From assembly GCA_013368375.1 (NCBI GenBank), contig JAACJP010000014.1:124001-188000 (forward strand): a stretch of 64,000 nt of DNA, in the 5' to 3' direction. The position numbers and the translations under genes are program-made. Positions within the stretch are counted from its first letter, which is position 1, and each line of letters opens with the position of its first letter. This document shows positions 36,801-48,480 of this stretch, in pieces. The notes beneath the pieces were generated by a model that was not told the origin of the DNA, did not search any database, and was given only the letters and a program-made list of their open reading frames with translations. The stretch is from Tricholomella constricta (taxonomy: Eukaryota > Basidiomycota > Agaricomycetes > Agaricales > Lyophyllaceae).

Positions 36801-37586
36801 TTCTGTTGCTCCGTTCATGTTTCATTCCGATGATCATACCTGTACCAGTCTAGCCATAGCTGCATAATGAATATAAATAGAATACCTAGCTAGATGCATG
36901 GGAAGCCTTACTATGCAATGCACGATGCTTGCATACCCTCATTCAAATCATACCTCCCGTAGTAAGATCCAGCGTCCGAACTTGCGAATGTGACTCTGCG
37001 TGGAGCGTGGCGCCAGAATACCTCAGAATACTCATATCTGAGCTTCGTGAGCAAGAGTGTGCTTTTAAGCAATTTCAGGCCAAGGTAATGTTGAAACGAG
37101 CCGACATGCGCGATTCTCCTTGAAGTCCCTGAAGCCCTATTTCATGAACAATTCATGATGAAATATACCTCCATTGGATACAGGATGGAATCAAAGCCTG
37201 AGTGCAACGAAGTAGACGCGTCAATCCGGCATCCAACGACGCATGCCGTCTGATCCTTGCGCAAAAAGGCCCGCTTCTCTCCGGATTAATACTGTGGCAA
37301 AGCCTTGGTCAATCTTTTCAATTCTAACACCCCCTTACATATTGGATAAAAGTCCTATAACGCCTTGCTGTTGAGAGTGATGAAACCGGAACGATTTACT
37401 CGTGCAAGAGGTGTTTGAGATGAATAAGGCAGCGGCAAGAGTCGGGTTACTTTGTCCGTTTCGCAGCCAAGAAAGGAGTCACCAGCAGCGCTACCGCACG
37501 GAGTTATTCAGTAAAAGTGGAGGAGTATGGATGGATGGAGAATGAAGTAGGAGTTGGTCCGATATCGGGAGGTATAACAGATACCC
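36801..37586. other. Intergenic
   Basis: 786 bp between the Tht1-like gene and the metallo-hydrolase relic. No gene, repeat or RNA signature seen. Confidence 0.4.
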
Positions 37587-38800
37587 ATGAGAGGCAAGAG
37601 GACAGTCAGAGAACCAATTGATCCTTCAAAACACATGCCTTCCTATGCCGATCTGGGTATACCGACGTCAACCGCAACGGTCGACGTCATGGAATTCGAA
37701 ATGGCATCGGAGGACGATCGCGTTTCCGCCGCGTCCTTAATGCTTCCGGTGCTCCCGGGGAACGAGAACTTGATTGGCTCGATGTACGCATTCCTCGTCG
37801 AGCACAATGCGACAGGGAGAATTATGTTCGCTCGCGGAAGGACTCAGAGAACTGCGCACTGCCTATATTAGTCCTTTTCAAGAATAAAGTCCTACAGGTG
37901 TTTGTCAAGAAGGACATCATCGAGCAGCTTATCGAGGGAGTAATGCAACTGGAGAGCATTGATACGGCCATTTGGACGTACGCATATCACCACTGGACCG
38001 GTCCAGGTGCGCCATGGTGATTTGGGGGAGTAGCCACACCCATTTCGACAATACTGGCGACATGTCCAAGTTTCCAGCATCCATGGAGCTCGTGGTGGGA
38101 GAGGGAACGGTCCAAGAAACACATGCAGTCAATCCCAAAAGCTCGTTGCTGAAAGTGATTTAAGGTGTGATGCAGACCTGTCCTCGTGGCCTGCTCTCTG
38201 GCTGAAAAGACACAGCGGCCATAAAGTCACGGAAGTCAATTTCATCGAATCTACTTTGGAATTAGGCGGATTCCGCGCTGTAGATTTCTTTGGGGATGAT
38301 AGTTTTGACTTCCTGGACGTGCCAGGGGTAGGTCTCTGTTTCCGCTTCGTTACTCTATTGGCTGATCATGCATCTTCCTTACTCACGCTTTTAGCACGCC
38401 TCAGGGCATCGACGCTCGCACAGACTTCCTGCTCCTCGGTGGCGACACATGCCACCACGTCGGGCAGTTGCGGCCAAACGAACAGCTCCATCGCCATTAT
38501 CGGGGAACTTCTGGCAGCCACCCGGCACACAATTTCGGCAGGACCAGTCCACGACGACGGAGGTTTCGACCTGGAAAATCGCAAGGAGCCCTTATTTTAA
38601 ATTCCAAGAAAAAGCTACTACGAAGATCCTGAGGCGTCGCGAGACTCGATCGGAAGATGAGGGCCTTGGATGCGAACGATGATGTATTTATGATTGTTGC
38701 ACACAGAAAGGCGTCTGTGACCAAGGAAACCTGGCGTTTAGGTTTAGCGTCAAGGATGTTTTGGAAGGCTCGAAGTTTGGAATCTGCACAGAATAAAAAA
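37587..38800 (+). pseudogene. Metallo-beta-lactamase-fold hydrolase, decayed
   Basis: Relic of an MBL-fold (lactonase-like) hydrolase. Recognisable pieces in order: MPSYADLGIPTSTATVDVME, SLMLPVLPGNENLIGSMYAF, RKDSENCALPI, KKDIIEQLIEG, LESIDTAIW, then SHTHFDNTGDMSKFPAS, VTEVNFIESTLELGGFRAVD, HASGH, LLLGGDTCHH and DPEASRDSIG, ALDANDDVFMIVAH. The zinc motif HxHxDH reads HTHFDN, so a metal ligand is lost. Frames change after RIMF (about 37828), after the SSLLKVI stop (about 38162), after HASGH (about 38410) and at GRxxMRALD (about 38657, one base missing). Some introns still look normal, for example GTAGGTCTC to TTTTAG before HASGH. It cannot produce an active enzyme. The end coordinate is approximate. 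Confidence 0.8.
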
Positions 38801-39001
38801 TGAAAGTCATGAATTGAATTCCAGTATCCAGTGAATTTCGTGGCTTTTGAACGTGTGACCGAGATCAGAAAGCCATGAGAGCCACGTGCCAAATATGGGA
38901 CATGGCGTTTACGATGGCCACACGGAGTCGGCTGCCTTGTAATTCTCCACTCATCATCGACGCCTGGTCCACTAACGATCCTACGCCCTCATCCTCCCGC
39001 G

Positions 39002-42000
39002 ATGCCAGGTGTCACAAAGACTACTGCTGCAGCACAGCGAGATGCCACTCGGGTTGTCAGAGCCTCGTCTGAAATATACACGGTTAAATCTCAATCGAAG
39101 ACTTCTTGCAATCCGAAACTGGCAGCCGAACCTCATGGCGCTTCAACCTATCAGGAACGAGCCACAAAGACGGAGGTATCGCGGGCCACCGTGCGTTACT
39201 CTTCCTGCAGGCTACATGTTGGTCTTAGTTTCTATTTGTTTTAGAGCCCGGAAAGTGTTCGGAGGACAGAGCAGCATCATGACCAGATTACGCCACTGTT
39301 GGAGCAGAGCCCTGTGCGGCCAACAAAGTTCTCCCATGTCTGGATGCCTGCAAAGGTAAGTTATTCGCATTTCACGCACTACATCGGAACGTCGCGAAAC
39401 CACGACCATACAGGGAACAAATGTAGTAGTTGAGAAGAAGTATCCACCACCAAGGTCCAACCATTTCTGTCGAGCATGGCTTATCAATCGATGTTTCCGT
39501 GGACCTGATTGCTTCTTCTTCCACGGTGACATCGAGTATTATCCACCTGTGAAGGGCATTCACCCCCCACCTCGTTATCCCAACACTTGCAAACTTTGGC
39601 AAATTCGCGAGTGTTTCCTTGGGTTCGCTTGTCAGTTCGTTCATGAGGACCTTGAGTATGACATTCCGGTACATACATACAGATGTTCATTTCCATGTTC
39701 TCTGATGTTGATTCATTTCTCTTGGCCAATTAGGAGCGTCCTAAACTTTCCCTGACTGCATCCCGAGTCCGTCACCAGGCTTCACCATTGGGAAAACATC
39801 AACCGCATAAATTCTCTGAGGCATCTCAGGATTGGGTTCGCAACATGTGCGGACGAGGATACTCGTGCGATTATGTCCATCCTGACCTGGTTCATGATAA
39901 ACCGGTATGTTATCTATGCACCAATTCCGTACTCGTGATATATAACATTGTAAAAAGATAAGTGCATGTTCAACAATGTCCAAGGCTGTGCCAACAGCAC
40001 TCAAAGCCCCCTTAATTGATGACTCTGTCGATGATCCACCTGTGGGCAAGCGACCGCCCCCCCGGAGCTCGGATACCTGTATCAAATGGCTCAGAGCCAA
40101 GTGTACTTCAAGGTACGCCTGCAAGTACCGCCACGATGATCTTGAATACGACCCTCCGGTGCGTAGAGAGGGTTTTCATGAAATTGAATCCTAACGCTGC
40201 ACACAAGATTTTTCACCGGCCAGTCAATAAAAGCACCCTTTCGAACACCGGCGACAATAATGTACGGCTCAATTTTACATTCATGACATTCTGGCTTACA
40301 GACGTGTATTGACAGGCACCGGCGGAAGCGCGGGCGTGGTTGCACAGAGTACACGACCACGCCAAGGTAAAGATTGGCCCTGGCTTCGAAATTCAAGAGC
40401 TCGAAACTGGCTTCGAAACACCTTGGATATACCTGGGTAACATCCCGGCGCGCGTCACTACAGAAGATATCACTGATCTTTTGCGCCCTTTCGGCGATGT
40501 GGTAGAAGTGAGGTTGCCCAGTCGTGTTAATAACCCGAGTATGCTTGTGCGGGCGCGGTTCTCGTCGCCTGTAGCAGCTCAACAGGCGAGCACTTCTTTG
40601 AACGGTATGCAGGCATTCGGGTACAAGATATTGGCACGGTTGCCTATACACGATGCATCACGGAACAATGCAATGTTCCAGGACACCTCTGTCCGCATCC
40701 GATGGGAGGCGCCAAGTAAAGTCGGATACTGTGGGTACGCGACGATGGAGCATGCAAACGAAGCTCTAGCCGTTACCCGGAAACCTTTCCGCGACCACTT
40801 TGTTCACGGTTCCATTCACGTTGGTCTTCCCGTCGTTGGCCTTGTCACTGTACGCTTCCGTGGCCTCCCCTTGGACGTCACGAAAGAAGACATGATATGG
40901 TTTGCTAAACCAGACGATGTGGTCTGGGCCCGCCCTAACTATCAGAATCTTCACTACGCCACAAATCGTATCAAAAGCATCTTGCAGGAGAATACGGAGT
41001 TGGCGGGGTTTGTTGTTCAGCCTCCTCCTTACAGGTCGGGCGCGATCGTTCAAGCCTGGGCACATTTCACCACTCCTACCGATGCAAAAGCTGCCTCTAG
41101 TCGCCTCCACGGTCGTAAACCCTTGTTCACTGGGAAAACGAAGATTTTCGCCCAGCATGTCCAATCACTTACCTTCTCCGTTGCATCGGCAACGTATGAC
41201 AAGCTGTGCAGCGATATCGAGGCGCTATCCAGGACAATTTATCGAGTCCGTCGGACGGAGATGTCCATTATTCATAGACGGGCGCCCATGACGACGTTGC
41301 TGAAGCTCACTGGCGAGGACCTCAAAGAACTTGGGCAGCTCAAAGTCGAGCTTGAAAAAATCCTCAATTGGGAGACCGTTCGACATGGTCCAAACATCGC
41401 TTGGGATCCTTTCTTTGCTCATCCATCGGGGATGTCATTCCTGGAAGGCCTCGAGCGTGAGGTTCCCGCTGTCATTATCCGGCCCGACAGTTATAGGCGG
41501 ATGATTCGCCTGCTCGGATGTTCAGAGCCTCGCTCCTACGTCCGAAATCGCATCCTCGCTAAATTGGATGAACTGCGCGCGCAGCAAATTCGTTTCATCC
41601 CTCTTGATGGATGGCTTCTTGGACTCTTCATGAGCAAGAACCTCATGCAAGTGCAGGACCAGATTGGGCGAGAAAATGTTAGTCTAGATCTCCGAAATCG
41701 GGGCCTTGTCATTCGCGGCAGCGATGCTGCCTACGAGATTGCGCGAGAAGCTGTGACTCGGGCGCGCCGAACGCAACTTCATCCTGGTCGTCGTCGCACT
41801 TTCGCTCAATGCCCCGTCTGCTTCGACGAGGTCACTAATTCAGTCACACTGCCTTGCAGTCACTCCTGGTGCCGCGATTGCATTTCTCGCTATCTCACCT
41901 CCTCGATCGATAACAAGTATTTCCCTCTGACATGTTTAGGAAACGATGCAAAGTGTACAGAACAGATACCCCTTCAAGTTGCCCGCAAAATCCTCACAAC

Positions 42001-42433
42001 CCGCGAATTTGATGCCATTGTTGACGCAGCATTCGCATCGCATATCCAATCACGCGCTGACGAATTCCACTACTGCCCTTCTCCCGATTGCCCACAGATC
42101 TATCGACGCGCACCCCGAGACACCGTTCTGCAATGCCCTTCGTGTCTGTTACGCATCTGTCCCAATTGCCACGTCGAAGCCCATGATGGTTTCGCTTGCC
42201 CCGACCCGGAAGCCGATAACAATCTCTTCAAGAAATGGATGCAGAAACATGACGTGAAGCCATGTCCTGGGTGCAAGGTTCTGATTGAACGGGCGGAGGG
42301 TTGCAACCACATGACGTGCACACAATGCAAGACGCACATCTGCTGGGTATGTTTGCAGACGTTTCCCAAAGGCGATGGGATTTATGACCACATGCGCTCC
42401 GCGCATGGTGGGATTGGGTTGGGCGCCGACTGA
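39002..42433 (+). CDS. RBR-type E3 ubiquitin ligase with CCCH fingers and RRM
   Basis: Seven exons (39002-39175, 39245-39355, 39414-39668, 39734-39904, 39958-40158, 40208-40261, 40316-42433), all phase 0, give 1027 residues. Residues about 110-300 carry CCCH zinc fingers: FCRAWLINRCFRGPDCFFFH, TCKLWQIRECFLGFACQFVH and TCIKWLRAKCTSRYACKYRH are complete; a fourth (WVRNMCGRGYSCDYVH) lacks its first Cys. An RRM-like domain starts near residue 360 (PWIYLGNIPARVTTEDITDL). RING1 (CPVCFDEVTNSVTLPCSHSW) begins near 820, an IBR follows, and RING2 near 970 keeps the catalytic-Cys block GCNHMTC and a zinc-binding HICWVC. Known RBR enzymes pass ubiquitin through that Cys. RNA-binding modules plus an RBR suggest RNA-guided ubiquitylation, which is inference. 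Confidence 0.92.
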
Positions 42434-42712
42434 TTAGTTCGTCCTTTTTATTTATCCTTCTACCTTAAATTGCCTATGCTTCAAGACACTTGTAGCGCCA
42501 TTATCTTCTCCTCTCCTATGTCGTACCATTATCAACACTCACCGTAATTGAGGGTATGAACTTATGTTGTAAGTCGCCGTAGAATGTATTTCGTTTCCAC
42601 TACTCAGAGTGAGTCCGGCTGGCTTATCTCAAATTATTCAATAGTGAATTAGATAACTACGAGAGCACACATGGAATGTAAAATCTTAAATGCATGGTAC
42701 TGACTATCATTG

Positions 42713-44905
42713 TCACCGCCAATCAACACAATTCGAACTTGACGAACTAGAAGCGAAGAAGCCAATCTTAGGACTCGAGTAACGCAACACGATACTGATT
42801 TCACGCACCTCGTTGTACGGGCGTACCGGCGGCTGCCCATGCCTAGGGAGTGACTCAGGCAACTCCGGTCGCTTTGGGTCAAACAAACCAATGTGTCCAA
42901 ACCCATTTTCATACCCCACGCCATCCTCGGGGTAGTCCTTCAGGTCGTCCGGGTACGTCTTATCCGGCGGCGCATACACGATGTAGCCCTCCTTCGTGCA
43001 GTGGTCGCCCCGCCGGTTCCAATACCCCACCCGGCGCCAGCGCTTCATCGCACCTGGGGGCGGAGGCATCGGCGTGTATTTGTTCACCAGCTTGATTGGA
43101 TCGGGGCGTGGCTCCTCGTAGGTGCGAGGGCTCGTTGGTGGGGCGGGGTGGTTGGCGGCGCGCGGGGGCGTATATTGCCGCGGCGGCTCCGGGAGGGGGT
43201 TGTGCGGATATGTATAGGAGCTGCTGTGATTGGAGGTGGAGGCGCCTGGGTTGGTATTAGCGTCCCTAGGGGGAGTGTAATGGGGGTTAGTGGCATGCGG
43301 AGGCGAAGATTCTCGCGACGGAGGGCGGCGAGCGGGCGAGGCGTAGCGCACGGACGTGGACGTGCTGTGCTGAGAATAACTTTGACTTCTTCTCGGGGCG
43401 GGAGAAGGGGCGGCGTAAATATCTATTGGCCGTCGTGTGGTCCCTTGAGGGGAGGGCGGCTGGCGCGCAGGGTATGCATCAGGAGGGGTATGTTGTTGAA
43501 TAGAGGAGCGGGGGGGCGCTTCCTGCGCATGAGTATTTGAAAGCGTGTGCTGAGAACCTGACCTTTGTCGGGAGGCATCACGAGACGGGGAGGCTGATCG
43601 CGGGTATGAATCGGTGCGATGGCTTGGAGGATTTCTGAAGGAGCCCCGAGAGGGAGAGGCGGAACGAGTACAGATGTCGGAAGGAGATTTGCGCTGCGAG
43701 GACTTCCTTCGAGGAGTCTGTTCAGTCGGGGGCGGGTTTTCAGCAATAGTGCCAAGTGCCGGTTGTGCGTTGATGTCGGGATAGGTCGAGCCACGTCCAA
43801 GAGTTCGTGTGCTACTGGGTCTTGGTGTAATCGCTGGTATTATTAGCGGGCTTAGAATACTTGCCGGCTCGTCGACAAGCGTTGCTCCACTTATCGACGG
43901 GACTTGTTGATTAGGATTGGAATAGATGGCAGGCATAGATGAATGCCGGGTCAAGGCTGCAGGGTTGTGTGAAGAGGAAGACACATCAGAGGTGTTCATA
44001 CGATCCATACGTCCCGAGAGGGAATCCACCGATCCTTGAGACTGTTCGCGAGAACTGGAAGTCGAGGACGAGGACGACCGGCTGTGGTAATGGTTAGGTG
44101 TCCGGATGATCTTGGGGCTGAACGTAGGTTTTAGCTCTCTGTAAGCGGTAAAACCTTCCTGATCGGCCAGTGTGCTGCTGGAGAGATTGGTCTGCGATGA
44201 GGCCGCACTGTGCACGGTAGATGACGAGGAGGACGACGATGTGACGTCGCGTCGATGAGAGCTCCAGTCATCCGGATCAGTGGCATGTCGAGGTCTGGGT
44301 GTCGCCATGAGACTGGAATCAGGCATGGGCGGTTCGGAAGAGTGACGATTTTGGGAACGATCGCTGACATCTGCTGCAATGGCAGCGCGTTGTGCAGAAA
44401 CGGAGGGGGCATCGTTCGAGAGCGTCGCGGGATTCCAGATCCATGGTGTCTTTGGGACATTCTCATCCTCTTCGTCACCGTATGGGTTACTTCTGCAAAT
44501 ATGGCGTCACTTGTAAATAAAAAGAGAAAGAAAATACAGCCAACGCGAACAGACGTACATTGGAACCATGTTGTGCAAATCAAGCCCATTATCAGTCAGC
44601 CTTGTGGCAAGGTACTCAGCGCTGGGAGGCTTGATGACCTTTTTGTATGGGTTGAAATTGGCGACCTGCTGCTGTTGCTGTTGCTGGAGTTGACCAAACG
44701 GCTGGCCCCAAGCGCGACCCGGCATCCATTGGATATGCGGTGCGGGGTACCTTTGGACATTGTATGCCGGGTTGAACTGCCAGCTTCCCATCTGCCATTG
44801 TTGAGCATTGGCAATGACCCCTGCGGGCATGGGGGGCGCTGCGCCTTGGTATGGCGGAGCCCATCCTTGCGGGTAGTGCGACTGATGGGAGTACTGAGTC
44901 GCCAT
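42713..44905 (-). CDS. Low-complexity Ser/Pro-rich unknown, 708 aa
   Basis: Exons 44559-44905 and 42713-44492 (66-nt intron, phase 2) give 708 residues. The N-terminus is Gln/Tyr/Pro-rich with a poly-Gln run. A short ordered segment reads VIKPPSAEYLATRLTDNGLD, followed by NPYGDEEDENVPKTPWIWNP across the intron. Then come 350 residues of Ser/Pro/Arg-rich sequence with repeated SPSR-like motifs, and an ordered C-terminal block: PGAMKRWRRVGYWNRRGDHC, EGYIVYAPPDKTYPDDLKDY and NGFGHIGLFDPKRPEL. No known domain recognised; the ends look conserved and the middle disordered. It is convergent with the RBR gene (279 bp apart) and divergent from the methyltransferase. Confidence 0.8.
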
Positions 44906-45229
44906 CTAGCGTAGAAAAGTAAAGATGAGTTATGTTAGAGTACCTGTGTAAATAAAGGGACTCACAGACAACGATGCACAGCCTATTCAACAAGTTGAAC
45001 AGGTGGGAACAAGGGACTTTGTTCCCAGCTTGATCTGCCGATGTGGCGTATTGAGTATGATCAAGGAAGAGGACAACAAAACCTGATAAGCCGTTGTCGA
45101 AGCAGTATAAGCTTGCGAAACACAAAGGATACTTACTGAGCTGGATTATCAGTTGCCTGCAGGCATAAAGCGCTCAGGGACCCCGGCCACTGCCGACCCA
45201 TTTACTTCCGTTACTTTTACTGAACCACC
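44906..45229. promoter_or_regulatory. Divergent promoter region
   Basis: 324 bp between two opposed start codons (44905 minus, 45230 plus), so both promoters must lie here. No specific element picked out. Confidence 0.45.
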
Positions 45230-46112
45230 ATGTCTTCCGTGAATCCAACCTTCACCGACAGAGAAAAGATCAGAGAAATCATCAAGAGTACTGATCTGTC
45301 CACATGGGATCAAGCCTGGTCGGTCACCCGGCCTTGTATTTTGACTGCTAACCGTCCCCCCGCCAGGCAAGCCAACGTCACACCCTGGGATACAGGCGAC
45401 GTCCAGCCCCCTCTCAAAGGACTCATCGAATCTGGGGCGATCGACTTTCCTCAACATGGCCGTGCACTAGTCCCAGGCTGTGGTTCGGTAAGCTCTGCGT
45501 CCGTTCCTCCGCCGAACTCGGCACACATCCTCCCGTAGGGCTATGATGTGCTTTACATCGCATCGGCGCTGAAACTTGATACCCTTGGCATGGACGTTGC
45601 ACAGACTGCCATTGCGAAAGCTCAGACGTGAATAATCTGCATTAGTCTTGTCGGCATAGGTCCGCTTATGTTCCGTGACCCCAGCATCCTGGCTTCGACC
45701 GAGATTCCAACCCCTGGGAAGGCGTCTTTCAAGCTAGGCGACTTTTTCGCACTCATATTGGAGTCGGACGAGGAAAGATTCGACGTCATTTATGACTATA
45801 CGTACGTGTGCTGCTGTGATATTCATTCACTCCACAATTCTACTCCACAGATTCTTCGTAGCTATACCCCCCACCAGACGTCCTGAATGGGGCAAGCAGA
45901 TGGCTGCACTCGTCAACCCGGGTGGCTATCTCATCACCCTCGTCTGGCCAATAGAGCCACCGACAGAGCTTGGCCCACCGTTTTTCGTGCGTGTCGAGCA
46001 TTATGAGGAAGTTCTCGGTGGAAACTTCGTCAAAGTCCTTGACAAGGTCCCAGAGACGTCGTTGCCCACACACGTCGGCCAGGAGAGGATGGTAGTGTGG
46101 AAGCGATCCTGA
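45230..46112 (+). CDS. SAM-dependent thiol/halide methyltransferase-like protein
   Basis: Class I methyltransferase of the thiopurine/thiol methyltransferase family (HOL-like), using S-adenosylmethionine to methylate thiols or halides. Exons 45230-45487, 45539-45627, 45685-45801 and 45851-46112 give 241 residues. Motif I, ALVPGCGSGYDVLYIA, is split by the first intron; GMDVAQTAIAKAQT follows, then GDFFAL, FDVIYDYTFFVAIPPTRRPE, PGGYLITLVWPIEPP and a C-terminal HYEEVLGGNFVKVLDKVPET ending MVVWKRS. The N-terminal WDQAWSV is typical. Complete and probably cytosolic; substrate unknown. SAH1 about 18 kb away would remove its by-product, as for all methyltransferases. Confidence 0.92.
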
Positions 46113-46445
46113 GTGGTGTGCAGGACACTTAACGGTACATAACGTGGAGATTCGGTACGGCACTGCCACAAATTACGTGATTGACGGTGGCCTCGTGTTG
46201 CTCAAGGGTCCGAGTCCCCGGTCAGTTCAAATTTTAGCACGGCCCGTCATGGACACAAATCCTTTTTTACTTTTCTTTCCTGCTGCGACGTTATCTTCTT
46301 CTTATCGTTGATCAGACGCGCTGAAGCTGTGCAAGGCTCGCTCATCCTTATAAATACTGTGACCAACGCATCGAAATCGAAGATTGAGGGGGTTTGAGTC
46401 CATGTGCCCGGGCTCTGATATCGTTCCTTCTTTTTGACGTTCTTC
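46113..46445. other. Intergenic
   Basis: 333 bp between the methyltransferase stop and the GH16 start, both plus strand. Expected to hold a 3' UTR and the GH16 promoter. Nothing specific seen. Confidence 0.4.
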
Positions 46446-48127
46446 ATGCTGCTTGCTCCAATGCTGCCATTTTCGCTGTCTCTCCTTGTCGTGTGGTTGC
46501 CTGTCCTATGGCCCGTATTCGGATACGAACTCGTCAGAGACTACTCGGGCCTCTCGTTTTTCAACGGATGGGACTTCTACGGCGCGTACGACAACTTGAC
46601 ACTAGGTAAGTGGCGCTATCCTTGTATAAGAATGGAGTTTTAAGGGTTGGATGGTTCAGGTGACGTGATGTGGCTCAATGTCGACGATGCGTTTGGGCAA
46701 GGGCTGGCGTACGTCAACCGTGCCGGGAACGCCGTCCTCAAGGTGGACAACATGCACAACGTCGCGTTTAATCAGAAGCGCAACTCTGTGATTAGGATAC
46801 ACCGCTTCTCGTAAGACGAGTCAGTAGCTAATCTGGAGCTTGTAGTTACGAATAACGACACAGGCGGCGTATGCTGTCGGGAGCTTGTGGATTACGGATA
46901 TGGTTCATATTCCTTTTGGCTGCTCGGTAGTTTTTCCTCAAAGCACATCAATATCACCCTCTGACTTACTTTGCGCCAGGTTTGGCCGGCATTTTGGACG
47001 AAGGGACCGAAATGGCCTGATAACGGCGAGATCGAGTACGTGCTCCAGTTTTGTCTACAAGCGTACCTTCTCAACCGCGACAGTATCATGGAAGCTATCA
47101 ATCTCATGGATTACAACCAAATGGCGCTCCATACCCTTCCGGGCTGCATGCACACTACACCACCAAACCAGATGGGGGTCTCGAAAGAGCTGGATTGCTC
47201 CATGCCGTCCGGGTGCGTGGTTGCGGAAACGGCGCCCAACAGTTACCAGGCCGGTTTCGCGGCTGCAGGCGGGGGTGTATTCGCAGCCCAGTTTGATGTT
47301 TCCGGGTAAGTACTTCTACATCTTGCTCCGTTAGTCCATAAATTCATTGAGCCTCTATGATGACAGAATTTTGTAAGTGCTCCAGTTTGAAAATGTCATG
47401 GTATGCTGCTCACGACGCCTCTGTCTAGTATCTGGTTCTGGAGTGTACGTCAATTTCAGGACTTCCCGCCGGCGGTCCCTCATGCATTGCTCTTTTAGCG
47501 CCCGAATATCCCCCTGTCGATCTTACAAGCCACTTCAGCATCGCCGATCGATATATCTGAATGGGGTCCTCCCTCAGCGAGCTTCCCGTCCACGACATGT
47601 AATATCACGCAGTTCTTCAGTCCCCAGAATCTCGTGTTTGACATCACGCTCTGTGGAATCTGGTGTGTCCCGTCCTCCTTTGTCTCTCAGTGCCATTCAT
47701 CGTAAATCGTAATTCGAAGGGCGGGACTCCCCGTGGAATACCTTCCAGCGTGCGGTAACTCAGGTCCAACTGGAATATGTGTAAGCATATCCCCGCCTTT
47801 GCCGCTGTCTTCTCGAATTTTTTCCTTCCGCAGTATAACGACAACGTTGTTGGTCCAGGGGACCGCTACAACGACGCCTATTTTGAGATTAAATACGTCC
47901 GAGCCTACACCACAGGCGGAATCGCGCCGACGCCCACCGCTGCCGCCGTGGCCATCGCTACGCCACTCAAAACGACGACGACGACTTCGATGAAGCGGCC
48001 AGCCGGTACAGCGCTCGTGTCTAGCCCTTTGTTCTACCCCGGAAGCGCCAGGATGAATACTGAAATGGGTGGGGTGATAGTGCTGCTTTGCCTCCTGGTT
48101 GGGACGGTGACAAGCTCGATACTGTGA
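46446..48127 (+). CDS. GH16 endo-beta-glucanase, GPI-type
   Basis: Cell-wall or secreted beta-1,3(4)-glucan hydrolase/transglycosylase. Exons 46446-46605, 46660-46787, 46864-46926, 46980-47035, 47084-47305, 47367-47372, 47429-47444, 47499-47662, 47720-47780 and 47834-48127 give 389 residues. A signal peptide (LPFSLSLLVVWLPVLWPVFG) precedes YELVRDYSGLSFFNGWDFYG. The catalytic motif is GEIDIMEAI (nucleophile and acid/base Glu), followed by LHTLPGCMHT, the block GIFIWFWSRPNIPL and QATSASPIDISEWGPPSASF. The C-terminus is Thr/Ala-rich and ends in a hydrophobic tail (VIVLLCLLVGTVTSSIL), the usual GPI-anchor signal. Exon 6 is only 6 nt. The end of exon 2 is uncertain: the donor at 46788 keeps phase but drops a few usual residues, while the better-looking donor at 46811 breaks the frame. 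Confidence 0.88.
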
Positions 48128-48480
48128 TGATGGCTGGCAAATGCCGAGTAGACTAGACCTCCGATTGACGGAGTTGGACTCTGGAAACTGAAGAGAGACC
48201 TATGGTTAACGGATATAACATTGGACGACTATTCATACTTACGACAAGGACCACTATTTATCTCACGCTGATTCTTTTTTGTTTTCTTTTTTGGTCATCA
48301 ATCGCTTTATAGACATAGACATAAGTTACTTGCGCAGTGTAGCACAGAAACTGAATACAACGCCTGTTACCGATGAGATTGGCCAGGGTTGGCTTGAGGC
48401 CGGAGCGGAAACATCCGGAATTTTCTGAACGTGACACACGAGGATTTCCAAAAAGTTGACCTCCCAATCATCCTCCACCA
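48128..48480. other. Intergenic
   Basis: 353 bp between the GH16 stop and the ATP19 start. T-rich near 48270-48300. Nothing specific seen. Confidence 0.4.

Noticed and set aside
38497..38892. Minus-strand open frame over the MBL-fold relic
   Set aside because: Antisense of the relic's preserved coding blocks.
47445..47498. Apparent stop and frameshift in the GH16 gene
   Set aside because: Resolved as a 54-nt intron; joining its flanks restores the FWSRPNIPL block typical of the family.
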